From: CAJXZP01 sp963974475 | Lineage (GTDB): Bacteria; Bacteroidota; Bacteroidia; Flavobacteriales_G; Salibacteraceae | Assembly (NCBI GenBank): GCA_963974475.1 | Contig: CAXBCR010000006.1 | Coordinates: forward strand, 1-64,000 | Direction of reading: 5' to 3' | Length of the DNA: 64,000 nt | Shown: positions 9,074 through 17,255 of the stretch, one piece after another | Numbering within the stretch: position 1 is the first letter of the stretch | How the letters are laid out: every line of letters starts with the position of its first letter | Position numbers and translations under genes: made by a program | Notes under the pieces: generated by a model | The model's database searches: none | What the model saw: the letters and a program-made list of their open reading frames with translations, nothing else | Told to the model about the DNA's origin: nothing

Positions 9074-10383
9074 AATTTCTCGGTATTAGAATCTTCAGTA
9101 AAACCTTTTTCCTCCGCTGTTTCTTCCATTGGTACAATCGGTAAGTACCGTACAAGACCCGTGAAAATTAATAGCGAACTTGCTAACGTAGCCAAAGTAA
9201 TCGACCATTCTTCATAGGAAGGCCAGTAATGATGCCACGTTTCGGGAACCCCTTGGATAGGTAAAAATGGATGTAATAACGTAGGCGTAACGATGATATA
9301 CCGTTTCCACCAAGCTCCTACCACCACTACTAAGGCAATAATAAACAGTGGCAAAGGATTTCTAAATACCGGAAATAATAACAGGATAACTGGTACCACC
9401 ATACTTCCTATAATTACTAACCAAAACATGACTGCGTAATCACCCATAAATAATCCGGTTAGATGAGCTGCCTCATCTTCCGTAAATTTATATGCGGGTA
9501 CTAAGTACTCATTCACATTAAAATAAAGATAAACACTGATAAGTAACACCAATAATTTCCCCATTTGGTCAAAATGATAGTTGGTAATGTAATCCTCTAA
9601 CTTATATCTTACTCTAAGCACATACATAACCGCAATAACGGCTGCTGAACCTGCCACAAATGCTCCCGCAATGAAGTACGGGCCAAAGTTAGTACTATCC
9701 CAACCTGGACGGTATGTGGTAGCAAATAACCAAGCAGTTACTGTATGAATAGCAAATGCTACAGGGATGATCATTACAGACAATGTACGAATAGATTTTG
9801 AAGAAATTTGTTTTTGAATGGCTGACCCTGTCCAATTCAATGACAAGAAACCATATATTTTGCTCATCGTTTTGTTATCCGCAAAATATTTTTTCAAAAT
9901 AGCAAAATCAGGTAACAATGGATAAACCAATAATAGAATACTAATTGTTAAATAGGTAGTTATCACAATCACATCCCACATAATAGGAGATTGTAATCTA
10001 CCGTGCATAAACAAGTTAATAATTCTATCAGGACGTCCCATGTCAATAATAATGGTAAGTCCACCCATGATAATAGCCGAAACAGCAATCATCTCTGCAA
10101 TTCGTGTAATTGGTGTAGCCCATGTCACATTAGATAGTCTCAAAACTGCCGTAATTAACGACCCTACTAAACTAATGGCAACAAAAAACACAAAATTAGA
10201 TATGTATATGCCCCAAGAAGCATAATCCCTCATATCGGTCACAGATAGTCCGTGTATGAGTTGTTGAATGTAATTATACGCACCAAGAAGAATCACGAGA
10301 ATCAATAAGATGGTCCATGATTTTCCTAAAAGGCCGAATTTCTGTGGCGCTAGGTCTTTTACTAATTTATCAAACTGTGTCAT
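9070..10383 (-). CDS. NrfD/PsrC-family quinone-interacting membrane subunit
   Basis: 437 residues with about ten hydrophobic helices, the larger 10-TM form of the NrfD/PsrC superfamily (as in HybB, DsrP, ActC) rather than the 8-TM PsrC. It should exchange electrons between the membrane quinone pool and the adjacent iron-sulphur protein. It overlaps both neighbours by four bases (ATGA junctions at 9070-9073 and 10380-10383), which indicates translational coupling and fixed stoichiometry. The C-terminus is acidic and cytoplasmic. The direction of electron flow cannot be read from the sequence. Confidence 0.88.
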   Translation of the reverse strand: MTQFDKLVKDLAPQKFGLLGKSWTILLILVILLGAYNYIQQLIHGLSVTDMRDYASWGIYISNFVFFVAISLVGSLITAVLRLSNVTWATPITRIAEMIAVSAIIMGGLTIIIDMGRPDRIINLFMHGRLQSPIMWDVIVITTYLTISILLLVYPLLPDFAILKKYFADNKTMSKIYGFLSLNWTGSAIQKQISSKSIRTLSVMIIPVAFAIHTVTAWLFATTYRPGWDSTNFGPYFIAGAFVAGSAAVIAVMYVLRVRYKLEDYITNYHFDQMGKLLVLLISVYLYFNVNEYLVPAYKFTEDEAAHLTGLFMGDYAVMFWLVIIGSMVVPVILLLFPVFRNPLPLFIIALVVVVGAWWKRYIIVTPTLLHPFLPIQGVPETWHHYWPSYEEWSITLATLASSLLIFTGLVRYLPIVPMEETAEEKGFTEDSNTEKL

Positions 10384-11354
10384 GATTCTTCTGTATTATC
10401 TGTTGATTTAAATTCATCGTAATTCTCAAGTCCTTTTTCATACTCAACCAAACGATCTTTAGGTGGTAGATAATACACACTAGGAGCAGTACCTAACTCT
10501 TCCATTAATCGATATCCAGAATTTTTCTTCAATAATTCACTTAATCTAAAAGACTGTCCACTTCCGTTGGTAACGGTGTCTTCATATTTATCACCAAACA
10601 TGAATACATCATTTGGACAGGCAGATACACAGTGAGGCATTTTACCTTCTCTAATCATATGCGGACAAAAATCACATTTGTCAACGGTACCTTTTATACT
10701 TGGCACACCTGCATATTCAGGAGAATACATATTGTCTTCGGTATGTTTTGCCATAGCCGCTCCTTGATTAGGTTCTTCCCAGTTAAATACACGGGCAGAA
10801 TAAGGACAAGCAGCCATACAAAAACGACAACCAATACAACGTTCATTATCAATTAATACGATGCCATCTCTACGTTTAAAAGTAGCATCTACTGGACAAA
10901 CTTTTACACAAGGAGGATTATCACAATGCTGACAAATAGTTGGCATCCAATAAGGAGCTGTTTCCTTATTTTCTTCCATATTGTACACTTTCAACCAAGC
11001 ATTTTTACCGGTGATATAATGGTTTTTGTTACAAGAATCCTGACATTTTAAGGCATGTTTACATTTTGCCAAATCAATTACCATCACGAATTTCTTTCCA
11101 GCAATTCCTTCTCTCGCTTCTTCATTGGTTACCGGAACACCACATTTGGCGATTTCCTCTACCATTCCACTATCCACTTCCACTACCTTACCATCGGTAG
11201 TCATGAGTTTTACTTTTTTGCCGGTTTTATCGTCATCGGCTAATGCTTTTAGCCCTGTTCCTGCAAGTGCTGCAGCCCCACTGGCCAATAAACCCAATTT
11301 CAGGAAATTCCGTCTATCTGATTTATTCCCTGTTTTTTTATCATCTTCTTTCAT
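10380..11354 (-). CDS. Tat-exported NrfC-like 4Fe-4S ferredoxin subunit
   Basis: 324 residues. The twin-arginine signal is DRRNFLK (Arg14-Arg15) followed by an Ala-rich hydrophobic stretch. Four cysteine groups follow: Cys98/104/108; Cys141/144/149/153; Cys173/176/179/183; Cys227/230/242/246. That is 15 rather than the 16 of DmsB/NrfC. In the first group the second cysteine position is Ala101 (C-x2-A-x2-C-x3-C), so this cluster may be [3Fe-4S] or use another ligand. The protein should sit on the periplasmic face, bound to the NrfD-like subunit encoded next. There is no molybdopterin catalytic subunit in the operon. Confidence 0.9.
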   Translation of the reverse strand: MKEDDKKTGNKSDRRNFLKLGLLASGAAALAGTGLKALADDDKTGKKVKLMTTDGKVVEVDSGMVEEIAKCGVPVTNEEAREGIAGKKFVMVIDLAKCKHALKCQDSCNKNHYITGKNAWLKVYNMEENKETAPYWMPTICQHCDNPPCVKVCPVDATFKRRDGIVLIDNERCIGCRFCMAACPYSARVFNWEEPNQGAAMAKHTEDNMYSPEYAGVPSIKGTVDKCDFCPHMIREGKMPHCVSACPNDVFMFGDKYEDTVTNGSGQSFRLSELLKKNSGYRLMEELGTAPSVYYLPPKDRLVEYEKGLENYDEFKSTDNTEES

Positions 11355-11365
11355 GACTTCCTGAT

Positions 11366-12289
11366 TTAAAGATTCCAGTTACGGGTAATGTTAAAACCAA
11401 TTAATATTCCCCATGCATCTTTATCGAAACTGGTGAAATCATTTTGGTTGTAAACCATATTATTTTGGTAGCTAATTCCTTTGTAAGTGGTTACAAAAAT
11501 TTGGAATGCATGTCCACTTGTGGCCATTTCAACTCCCACCGATAAATTTGGTTTCACATTTTCAGGAGTAGTTAATGCTTGATCGTATTCTAACATAAGA
11601 GAAGCACTTGAGCTTAATTTATATCGACCAGCCACGCCAAATCCAAAATTGTCATGTTTCAAGTTTCCTGAACCCGTTACGTTGGTATCAATAAGATTGA
11701 AATGAGAATAATTTAATGTGACTTGTGCCGTTAATTTTTTCGAGAATTTTCTAGAAATAATCAATTGGTTAAAAAACGAAACTCTGTTTGCAAAACTAAA
11801 ATTATCGCCAGTTCCGAAACTGCTTGATTCGGATGCGTTCACCTCCACATTACCATAATAAGTTAAGGCAATGGGCATACTATTTGACCGAGTTTGAGTT
11901 AGAAATTTATATTTCCAATTCAAATCTTGAATCATTTTATCTTTTGTTGTTCCAACTCCAATTTGTGCATTTTTAAATAGTCCGTAGTTCACAGCTATTC
12001 TAATGTTGGACGGAGCATATAATCCGGCTAGATCAAATGAGCCGCTTCCTAAATTACCGAATCGGTGTTGGATTACCATTTCTAATGTTTTTGGCGCCCA
12101 AACTAAATCTGTTTGCGTTTCAATCAACATACCTGCATTCCATGGAGAACGAACAGGTTTTTCAGGTTTTTTTTCTGCTTTTTGTTCTACTTTGGTAGAA
12201 TCTTGTGCTTTAGCTTGATTTGGTATAATTGCCACTAAAATGAATAGTGCAATTAATGATGCTAATACGTTTGAAATTGTAGTTTTCAT
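11366..12289 (-). CDS. DUF5777 outer-membrane beta-barrel protein
   Basis: 307 residues. A signal peptide (cut after KAQ) leads to a Lys/Glu/Pro-rich linker (about 30-48) and then alternating amphipathic strands ending in an aromatic-rich C-terminal strand (NITRNWNL), typical of an outer-membrane barrel. Sequence features such as VIQHRFGNL, GLYAPSNIRIAVNYGLF and IQDLNWKYKFL fit DUF5777, a Bacteroidota barrel family that I know from respiratory or cytochrome neighbourhoods. Its place between a lipoprotein cytochrome and the NrfCD genes suggests a pore or scaffold for the same system; this is inference. Confidence 0.82.
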   Translation of the reverse strand: MKTTISNVLASLIALFILVAIIPNQAKAQDSTKVEQKAEKKPEKPVRSPWNAGMLIETQTDLVWAPKTLEMVIQHRFGNLGSGSFDLAGLYAPSNIRIAVNYGLFKNAQIGVGTTKDKMIQDLNWKYKFLTQTRSNSMPIALTYYGNVEVNASESSSFGTGDNFSFANRVSFFNQLIISRKFSKKLTAQVTLNYSHFNLIDTNVTGSGNLKHDNFGFGVAGRYKLSSSASLMLEYDQALTTPENVKPNLSVGVEMATSGHAFQIFVTTYKGISYQNNMVYNQNDFTSFDKDAWGILIGFNITRNWNL

Positions 12290-12300
12290 AATCTAAATTT

Positions 12301-12660
12301 TTAGTTGTTTAAAGCTCCTTGTTCTATCCAAAGTAGCGTCATTGCGGTGAGTGATGATGTAGAATTAACTTCCATACTTCCACCCGATAGTTTTTGATAT
12401 AATTTACTATTTGTAGGAGTAGCTACATCAATATATCCACCTGTATTTAGATTATTGTATGAATCCGGTGCCTGTAAATTTAGCGGAATTGAGGATCCAT
12501 TGTGACATTTTATGCATTTACTATCAAAGAACGGTTGCATATCTGCTTCATAAGAAATAGTTCCAACTACTGCAGGAACATATTCTTTTTTACACGAAGT
12601 AAAAGCAACCACCACGACAAGCACGCTTAATAATTTGAGTATTTGATTACAATTTTTCAT
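12301..12660 (-). CDS. Lipoprotein monohaem cytochrome c
   Basis: 119 residues. A lipobox (FTSC, Cys23) marks a lipoprotein. One haem c site, CIKCH (Cys49, Cys52, His53), sits in a short cytochrome domain of the planctomycete-type/PSCyt1-like class (SYEADMQPFFDSKC, then WIEQGALNN at the C-terminus). It lies 11 bases upstream of the DUF5777 gene. It probably sits in the outer or inner membrane as a periplasmic electron carrier. A terminator-like hairpin separates it from the upstream haem lipoprotein gene, and a -7 box precedes it, so it may be the first gene of the main transcript. Confidence 0.87.
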   Translation of the reverse strand: MKNCNQILKLLSVLVVVVAFTSCKKEYVPAVVGTISYEADMQPFFDSKCIKCHNGSSIPLNLQAPDSYNNLNTGGYIDVATPTNSKLYQKLSGGSMEVNSTSSLTAMTLLWIEQGALNN

Positions 12661-12692
12661 TTGAGTATTTTTTTTTTGAAATTAGTGAGTTC

Positions 12693-12700
12693 CAAAATTA
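12693..12700 (-). promoter_or_regulatory. Candidate -7 box for the cytochrome/NrfCD operon
   Basis: TAATTTTG on the minus strand matches TAnnTTTG, 32 bases before the start codon of the lipoprotein cytochrome. No TTG is seen at the usual -33 spacing, which would fit a promoter needing an activator. Confidence 0.4.
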
Positions 12701-12775
12701 AGAAACTAAACATTTTCCTTAACGCATTCGACCAATTTCATTCAACAATTTGTTTTATATCAATTCAAAAGGGTT

Positions 12776-12824
12776 AAAAAAAGATGGCAGCTGTTCATCT
12801 TTAAGGTTTATGAACAGGCTGCCA
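12776..12824 (-). terminator. Terminator-like hairpin between haem lipoprotein and cytochrome genes
   Basis: Long stem TGGCAGC-TGTTCAT / ATGAACA-G-GCTGCCA with one bulged base and an 11-base loop at 12785-12824. On the minus strand it is followed by a T-run (12776-12782). It lies 40 bases after the stop of the EB_dh-type gene, so that gene can be a separate transcript or be partly read through. Confidence 0.8.
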
Positions 12825-12864
12825 CCTGTAATTCTAAATTAATTCCTGCTATGGGAATACATTC

Positions 12865-14076
12865 TTATTTAAATTTCAATACTAATCCTGGTTTGATACC
12901 ATGTGCAATTGCAGCTGCATTAAATATTGCAAATCCGAAAGGTATATCTGCTCCTGCTGGATCAAATACTACGTCATCCACATCACCCGTGTTTAATTTA
13001 CGAGTAAGTTCAACTACCCATCCTGTTCCAGTGTAATTTGCTTTGAAATCAATGTCAGCTCTTGCTCCAGTAAATTCAGAAACTACTACAGAAGGTGCAC
13101 GTTTATTTCCTGTTGCATGTGCATAACCTGCATCACCATTAGGATCTATGGTTGAATTGTCGCTTAATGTTAAAACGCCATTTCCATCCACTGCTATTAC
13201 TTCTAACGCTTTTGTACCTATGTCATCTTTATTAATCCAATAGTAATCAGTAGAACCTGGTTGAATGTAATGAGGTACTTTCACGTCTACGGTACCATTA
13301 TTCAATGTCACTGCATTGTTTTTATACCCTGCTCCTCCATTAGAATCACCATGACGACCGTTTGCACTAGATCCTTTTGCTGGATCTTCGTAAGTAATTT
13401 TTTGATCATCAATTTGGTCAGCATAAGCGCCTCTTACGCGTTTCCAGTGCCACATGTCAATTTTTTCATTCACACCATTGGTATAATGACGTACAAGTTT
13501 GTCACCTGGTTTAGCTAGTGTAGAAGCTGTATGACAAGTTGCATAACAAGTTGCACTTGAAAAACCTGCTACCTCACCAATTGGGAATTGGAATGCAAAT
13601 TTATCTTCATAAAATTTGTCGTCTGCAGCATTTGCATATTTATGTTCTTCTTTCCATGTTTTGCTTGCATCGTCAAAATACCAAGACACACGGTCTTTAC
13701 TATCTTGTGCATCGTCCCATTCGATTAAGAAATAAATACGATCGTTAAAATAACCACTACGCATTTTGAAATTGTATTTCTCACCACTGTAAGGATAAAA
13801 GATACCTAATCCTTCTTCAACACCCGCACCATCACTATTAAAATTAGTGCCACGTGCAGGTAACGTAGGTACTTCCACATTACTTACTAATGTTTGAGCA
13901 TTTCCCCACATGGCGTCAATTTGACCATCCATAGTTGGTGCAGCAGTAAATTTTGCTACTAATAAATCAGTGCTACTTTCGCCAGGTCCCGCAGGAGTTA
14001 CTGGATCTGGATCTTTCTTACATCCTACTTGGAAGACTAGAAGACCCGCTACTAAAATTAAACTTAACCTTTTCAT
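12865..14076 (-). CDS. Haem lipoprotein, ethylbenzene-dehydrogenase gamma-like (EB_dh) domain
   Basis: 403 residues from the ATG at 14074-14076, chosen because it gives a clean lipoprotein signal (KRLSLILVAGLLVFQVGC, lipobox Cys19). An upstream in-frame ATG at 14127 would add 17 hydrophilic residues. The mature protein is a beta-rich domain (AAPTMDGQIDAMWGNAQ, then YFNDRIYFLIEWDD) of the cytochrome c-552/DMSO-reductase-like haem-binding class, which binds haem b as gamma subunit of type II molybdoenzymes. It also has CYATCH (Cys177, Cys181, His182), a C-x3-C-H variant of the haem c site. No molybdoenzyme is nearby. Confidence 0.82.
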   Translation of the reverse strand: MKRLSLILVAGLLVFQVGCKKDPDPVTPAGPGESSTDLLVAKFTAAPTMDGQIDAMWGNAQTLVSNVEVPTLPARGTNFNSDGAGVEEGLGIFYPYSGEKYNFKMRSGYFNDRIYFLIEWDDAQDSKDRVSWYFDDASKTWKEEHKYANAADDKFYEDKFAFQFPIGEVAGFSSATCYATCHTASTLAKPGDKLVRHYTNGVNEKIDMWHWKRVRGAYADQIDDQKITYEDPAKGSSANGRHGDSNGGAGYKNNAVTLNNGTVDVKVPHYIQPGSTDYYWINKDDIGTKALEVIAVDGNGVLTLSDNSTIDPNGDAGYAHATGNKRAPSVVVSEFTGARADIDFKANYTGTGWVVELTRKLNTGDVDDVVFDPAGADIPFGFAIFNAAAIAHGIKPGLVLKFK

Positions 14077-14172
14077 AATATATTTTTTATGATTACAAAT
14101 TTTTATACCCCAAAGGTCTGTGACCAATAGAGTGTATATTATGAGATTTATGAGGTTGTTGCATGATTAATA

Positions 14173-14186
14173 TCACAGTTCTGTGA
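14173..14186. promoter_or_regulatory. Inverted repeat TCACAG-TT-CTGTGA, candidate operator
   Basis: A perfect 14-bp dyad, 97 bases upstream of the haem lipoprotein start. A further CTGTGA half-site lies at about 14114-14119. The TGTGA/TCACA words recall CRP/FNR-family sites, but the half-sites here point outward (TCACA first), so it does not match the classical arrangement. It could be where a redox or oxygen regulator binds to control the cluster. Confidence 0.4.
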
Positions 14187-14553
14187 CAAAACGTACAGAG
14201 CGAAAAAAAATGGGCAAATCAGGTTTTAGAAATCTGAGTATTTGGTTAATTCAAAACAACATACTAACAAACAATGGTTTAAGCTGTAAACATATCCTGT
14301 GTGGGGTTGAAAAATGACTTTAATGGGTGAAGAATTAGCTCTTTTTAGGTCAATTTACTCCCTAAAATATGTGAAAATATGTTAATTTTTAAATGTTGCA
14401 GGACGTCAGGTTTGTTACTTTCCCATGAAAAAATTTGATTTATGACAAAAAATATCGGTCTAATTACCCGTTTATTTTTTCAAATCCCATAAAATAGAGC
14501 GTTGTCCAATTGCTAAATTTTTTTTAACAAATACACCTATTATTATACAGCAC

Positions 14554-14585
14554 AAAAAAAAGAGTCGTAAACAATTTACGACTCT
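14554..14585 (-). terminator. Intrinsic terminator of ettA
   Basis: Perfect 11-bp stem AGAGTCGTAAA / TTTACGACTCT with loop CAA at 14561-14585, followed on the minus strand by seven T residues. It lies 36 bases after the ettA stop. Confidence 0.9.
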
Positions 14586-14621
14586 TTCCATTTTTTTGAT
14601 TGGATTTAATTTCCAACCCAT

Positions 14622-16307
14622 TTAATTCATCAATTTTTTATATCTGAATTTTCCAGGAGGGTTGTCTCCCAATCGTTTCTTTTTATTGATTTCATAATCG
14701 GTAAAATCACCTTCAAAATAATGCACCTGAGAATCTCCTTCAAAAGCTAGGATGTGGGTACAAACCCTATCCAAGAACCATCTATCGTGCGAAATAATAA
14801 CCACACAACCGGCAAACTCTAATAATGCATCTTCCAATGAACGTAGCGTATTTACGTCAATATCATTGGTAGGCTCATCTAGTAAAATAACATTAGCCTC
14901 TTGTTTTAAACTCATGGCCAAATGCAAGCGATTTCGCTCCCCACCAGATAAAACACCCACTTTTTTACTCTGATCGTTGCCCGTAAAATTAAATTTCCCA
15001 CAATAGGCTCTTGAATTGATAGAACGCCCACCTAACTCAATCATATCATGGCCACCCGATAATACTTCCCATACCGTTTTTTCTGGGTCTATATCCGCAT
15101 GCGACTGATCCACATACGAAATCTTCACGGTTTGACCCGTTTCAAATTTTCCTGCATCCGGTTGCACTTCATCCATAATCATTTTGAATATGGTTGATTT
15201 CCCTGCCCCATTGGGACCAATCACACCAACAATTCCTGCTGGAGGTAATTTAAAATTTAAATCTTCGTATAGCAATTTATCACCAAACGCTTTCTTTACC
15301 GTCACCGCTTCAATTACCTCGTTACCCAAACGCGGGCCTGGCGGAATAAAAATTTCCAATTTGGCTTCTTGCTCTTTTACATCTGCATTTAATAATGCAT
15401 CGTAATTTTTTAAACGCGCTTTTGATTTGGTTTGACGACCTTTTGGCCCTTTCCGTACCCAATCTAACTCTTGACGTAATGCTTTTTGACGTTTAGATTC
15501 TTGCTTCTCTTCATTAGCCATTCGGTTAGATTTTTGCTCCAACCAGCTAGAGTAATTTCCTTCCCATGGAATTCCTTCACCTCTATCCAATTCCAAAATC
15601 CAACCAGCCACATTGTCCAAGAAATATCTATCGTGAGTTACCGCAATTACGGTTCCTTTATATTCGGCCAAATGATGCTCTAACCACATTACTGCCTCAG
15701 CATCCAAGTGGTTGGTAGGCTCATCAAGAAGTAAAATATCCGGCTCTTGAATTAATAAACGTACCAATGCAACTCTTCTTCGCTCTCCTCCTGATAATAC
15801 CGCCACTTTGGTGTCAGAATCGGGACAGTTTAACGAAGCCATGGCTCGTTCCAATTTGCTATCTAAATCCCAGGCACCTAATGCATCAATTTTATCTTGT
15901 AGTTTCCCCTGTTTCTCCATGAGTTTCTCCATTTTTTCTGGATTCTCATACACTTCAGGTAAACCAAACTGATTATTGATATCTTCATATTCGGTAATTA
16001 AATCTACCGATTCTTGCGCTCCCTCACGTACTATTTCGATTACCGTTTTCTCATCATCTAAATTGGGCTCTTGTTCCAAATATCCGATAGAATACCCAGG
16101 CGAAAAAGTCACCTCTCCACTGGAAGTGGGCTCCAATCCAGCAATAATTTTTAATAAAGTGGATTTCCCAGCTCCATTGAGTCCGAGAATACCAATTTTT
16201 GCTCCGTAAAAAAACGAGAGGTACACATTATTTAAAATCTTTTTATTAGGTGGCACCACTTTGGTTACGCCCACCATCGAAAATATAATTTGCTTGTCGT
16301 TTGCCAT
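14622..16307 (-). CDS. ettA: Energy-dependent translational throttle protein EttA (ABC-F)
   Basis: 561 residues, full length. Two ABC cassettes are each complete: Walker A GLNGAGKST and signature LSGGERRRVA in the first, GPNGAGKST and LSGGERNRLH in the second, both with LLDEPTNHLD/LLDEPTNDID Walker B regions. A long charged linker lies between them (the P-site tRNA interaction motif region). There are no membrane segments. EttA binds the ribosomal E-site and gates the first peptide bond according to the ATP/ADP ratio. The gene starts five bases after the upstream hypothetical gene, so the two are co-transcribed. Confidence 0.95.
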   Translation of the reverse strand: MANDKQIIFSMVGVTKVVPPNKKILNNVYLSFFYGAKIGILGLNGAGKSTLLKIIAGLEPTSSGEVTFSPGYSIGYLEQEPNLDDEKTVIEIVREGAQESVDLITEYEDINNQFGLPEVYENPEKMEKLMEKQGKLQDKIDALGAWDLDSKLERAMASLNCPDSDTKVAVLSGGERRRVALVRLLIQEPDILLLDEPTNHLDAEAVMWLEHHLAEYKGTVIAVTHDRYFLDNVAGWILELDRGEGIPWEGNYSSWLEQKSNRMANEEKQESKRQKALRQELDWVRKGPKGRQTKSKARLKNYDALLNADVKEQEAKLEIFIPPGPRLGNEVIEAVTVKKAFGDKLLYEDLNFKLPPAGIVGVIGPNGAGKSTIFKMIMDEVQPDAGKFETGQTVKISYVDQSHADIDPEKTVWEVLSGGHDMIELGGRSINSRAYCGKFNFTGNDQSKKVGVLSGGERNRLHLAMSLKQEANVILLDEPTNDIDVNTLRSLEDALLEFAGCVVIISHDRWFLDRVCTHILAFEGDSQVHYFEGDFTDYEINKKKRLGDNPPGKFRYKKLMN

Positions 16308-16312
16308 ATTTT

Positions 16313-17095
16313 TTATTTATAAATTGGTAAATATAACGGGTTTCTACGATTGTATTCTTGAAGTGTACTGTACATTTCTTTCATTCGGTATCGCTTATTC
16401 AGTCCCACATATTTATTGAAAATTATTTCATCATCTTTCACCATTTCTAGCAACATTTCTGGCGTAAATTCCACTATTGGACCTCCATCTATTCTAAAAA
16501 TATATTCAGTTATTTGGGTTGCCCCACCATTAATTTGGACTCCAACTCCCACACTAGCTCCACCCCAACTGTTCATTCCTACTCCACCGGCAGGTTGCAC
16601 TCGGGGAGCGGTTTCGCCATACGATATTTTACTAATTCTACCGAAATTGGATAAGCGTACAAATCCCATTTGCCCAAGATTTATGTAAAAAACGCGATTT
16701 TGAACAAAACCAAACACCTCACCAATGGCGTAATATTTATAAGTGCTATCGGGTTGAATGGCTTTAAACCCACCTACAGATAAAATCTTATCATAAATTT
16801 GAGGATCCGTGAATGGAACCGTAGTTACCACCTTATCTATGGTGATGGGTTGATTTTTCAAAAATGCTTGTCGACCAATGTAAAAACCATCCCTAAATTG
16901 ATAGCTAGCAGAATACTTTATCGAATCGGCTAAAGTAAACCCTTCCTCAGAATCTAAAACAATAGGCAAATCTGTGGTATCATTCTCTAATTGAGTTATA
17001 CTCGTATCATGCGAAACTAATTTAGTTTCACTTTCTTGCCCATACCCCATAAAACTACATAGGATAGACATCATTATTCCAATAAAATTCTTCAT
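16313..17095 (-). CDS. Secreted hypothetical protein upstream of ettA
   Basis: 260 residues from the ATG at 17093-17095, chosen because it begins a signal peptide (KNFIGIMMSILCSFMGYG, cut before Q). An earlier ATG at 17116 would add seven residues. The mature protein has a Ser/Thr/Asp-rich N-terminal stretch, then a beta-rich domain with a Gly-rich loop (GGASVGVGVQINGG, about 180-193), and a basic C-terminus (NRRNPLYLPIYK). No family recognised. It is probably periplasmic or outer-membrane associated. A well-formed promoter lies just upstream, and ettA follows after five bases. Confidence 0.65.
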   Translation of the reverse strand: MKNFIGIMMSILCSFMGYGQESETKLVSHDTSITQLENDTTDLPIVLDSEEGFTLADSIKYSASYQFRDGFYIGRQAFLKNQPITIDKVVTTVPFTDPQIYDKILSVGGFKAIQPDSTYKYYAIGEVFGFVQNRVFYINLGQMGFVRLSNFGRISKISYGETAPRVQPAGGVGMNSWGGASVGVGVQINGGATQITEYIFRIDGGPIVEFTPEMLLEMVKDDEIIFNKYVGLNKRYRMKEMYSTLQEYNRRNPLYLPIYK

Positions 17096-17120
17096 TTTTA
17101 GCACATTTTCTGGCAAGTTT

Positions 17121-17150
17121 CAAAACTAACATCATAATTTAGTATAACAA
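17121..17150 (-). promoter_or_regulatory. Promoter of the hypothetical-ettA operon
   Basis: On the minus strand TTG (17150-17148), a 19-base spacer, then TAGTTTTG (17128-17121), a full match to the Bacteroidota TTG-N17-20-TAnnTTTG form, 25 bases before the chosen start codon. This also supports the start at 17095. Confidence 0.6.
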
Positions 17151-17255
17151 GTAGTATGAGTGTTAATCTTTCTCGTAAAAGTAAGGTTATTCCTCAATCA
17201 TTCCATTTGAGAATTTCCTACTTTGTTTGTACATTCGAACACTTTAAAGTAGGAT

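Larger units (their letters stand above)
14077..14621. other. Intergenic region (545 bp) upstream of the haem lipoprotein
   Basis: No gene recognised. It contains the inverted repeat at 14173-14186 and the ettA terminator at 14554-14585. Several long A/T tracts are present but no convincing promoter with both boxes was found for the haem lipoprotein gene. Confidence 0.5.

Noticed and set aside
7798..14076. Classical nitrite reductase, DMSO reductase or alternative complex III operon
   Set aside because: No pentahaem NrfA, no molybdopterin subunit, and no second NrfD-like protein or pentahaem ActA, although NrfC- and NrfD-like subunits are shared with those systems.
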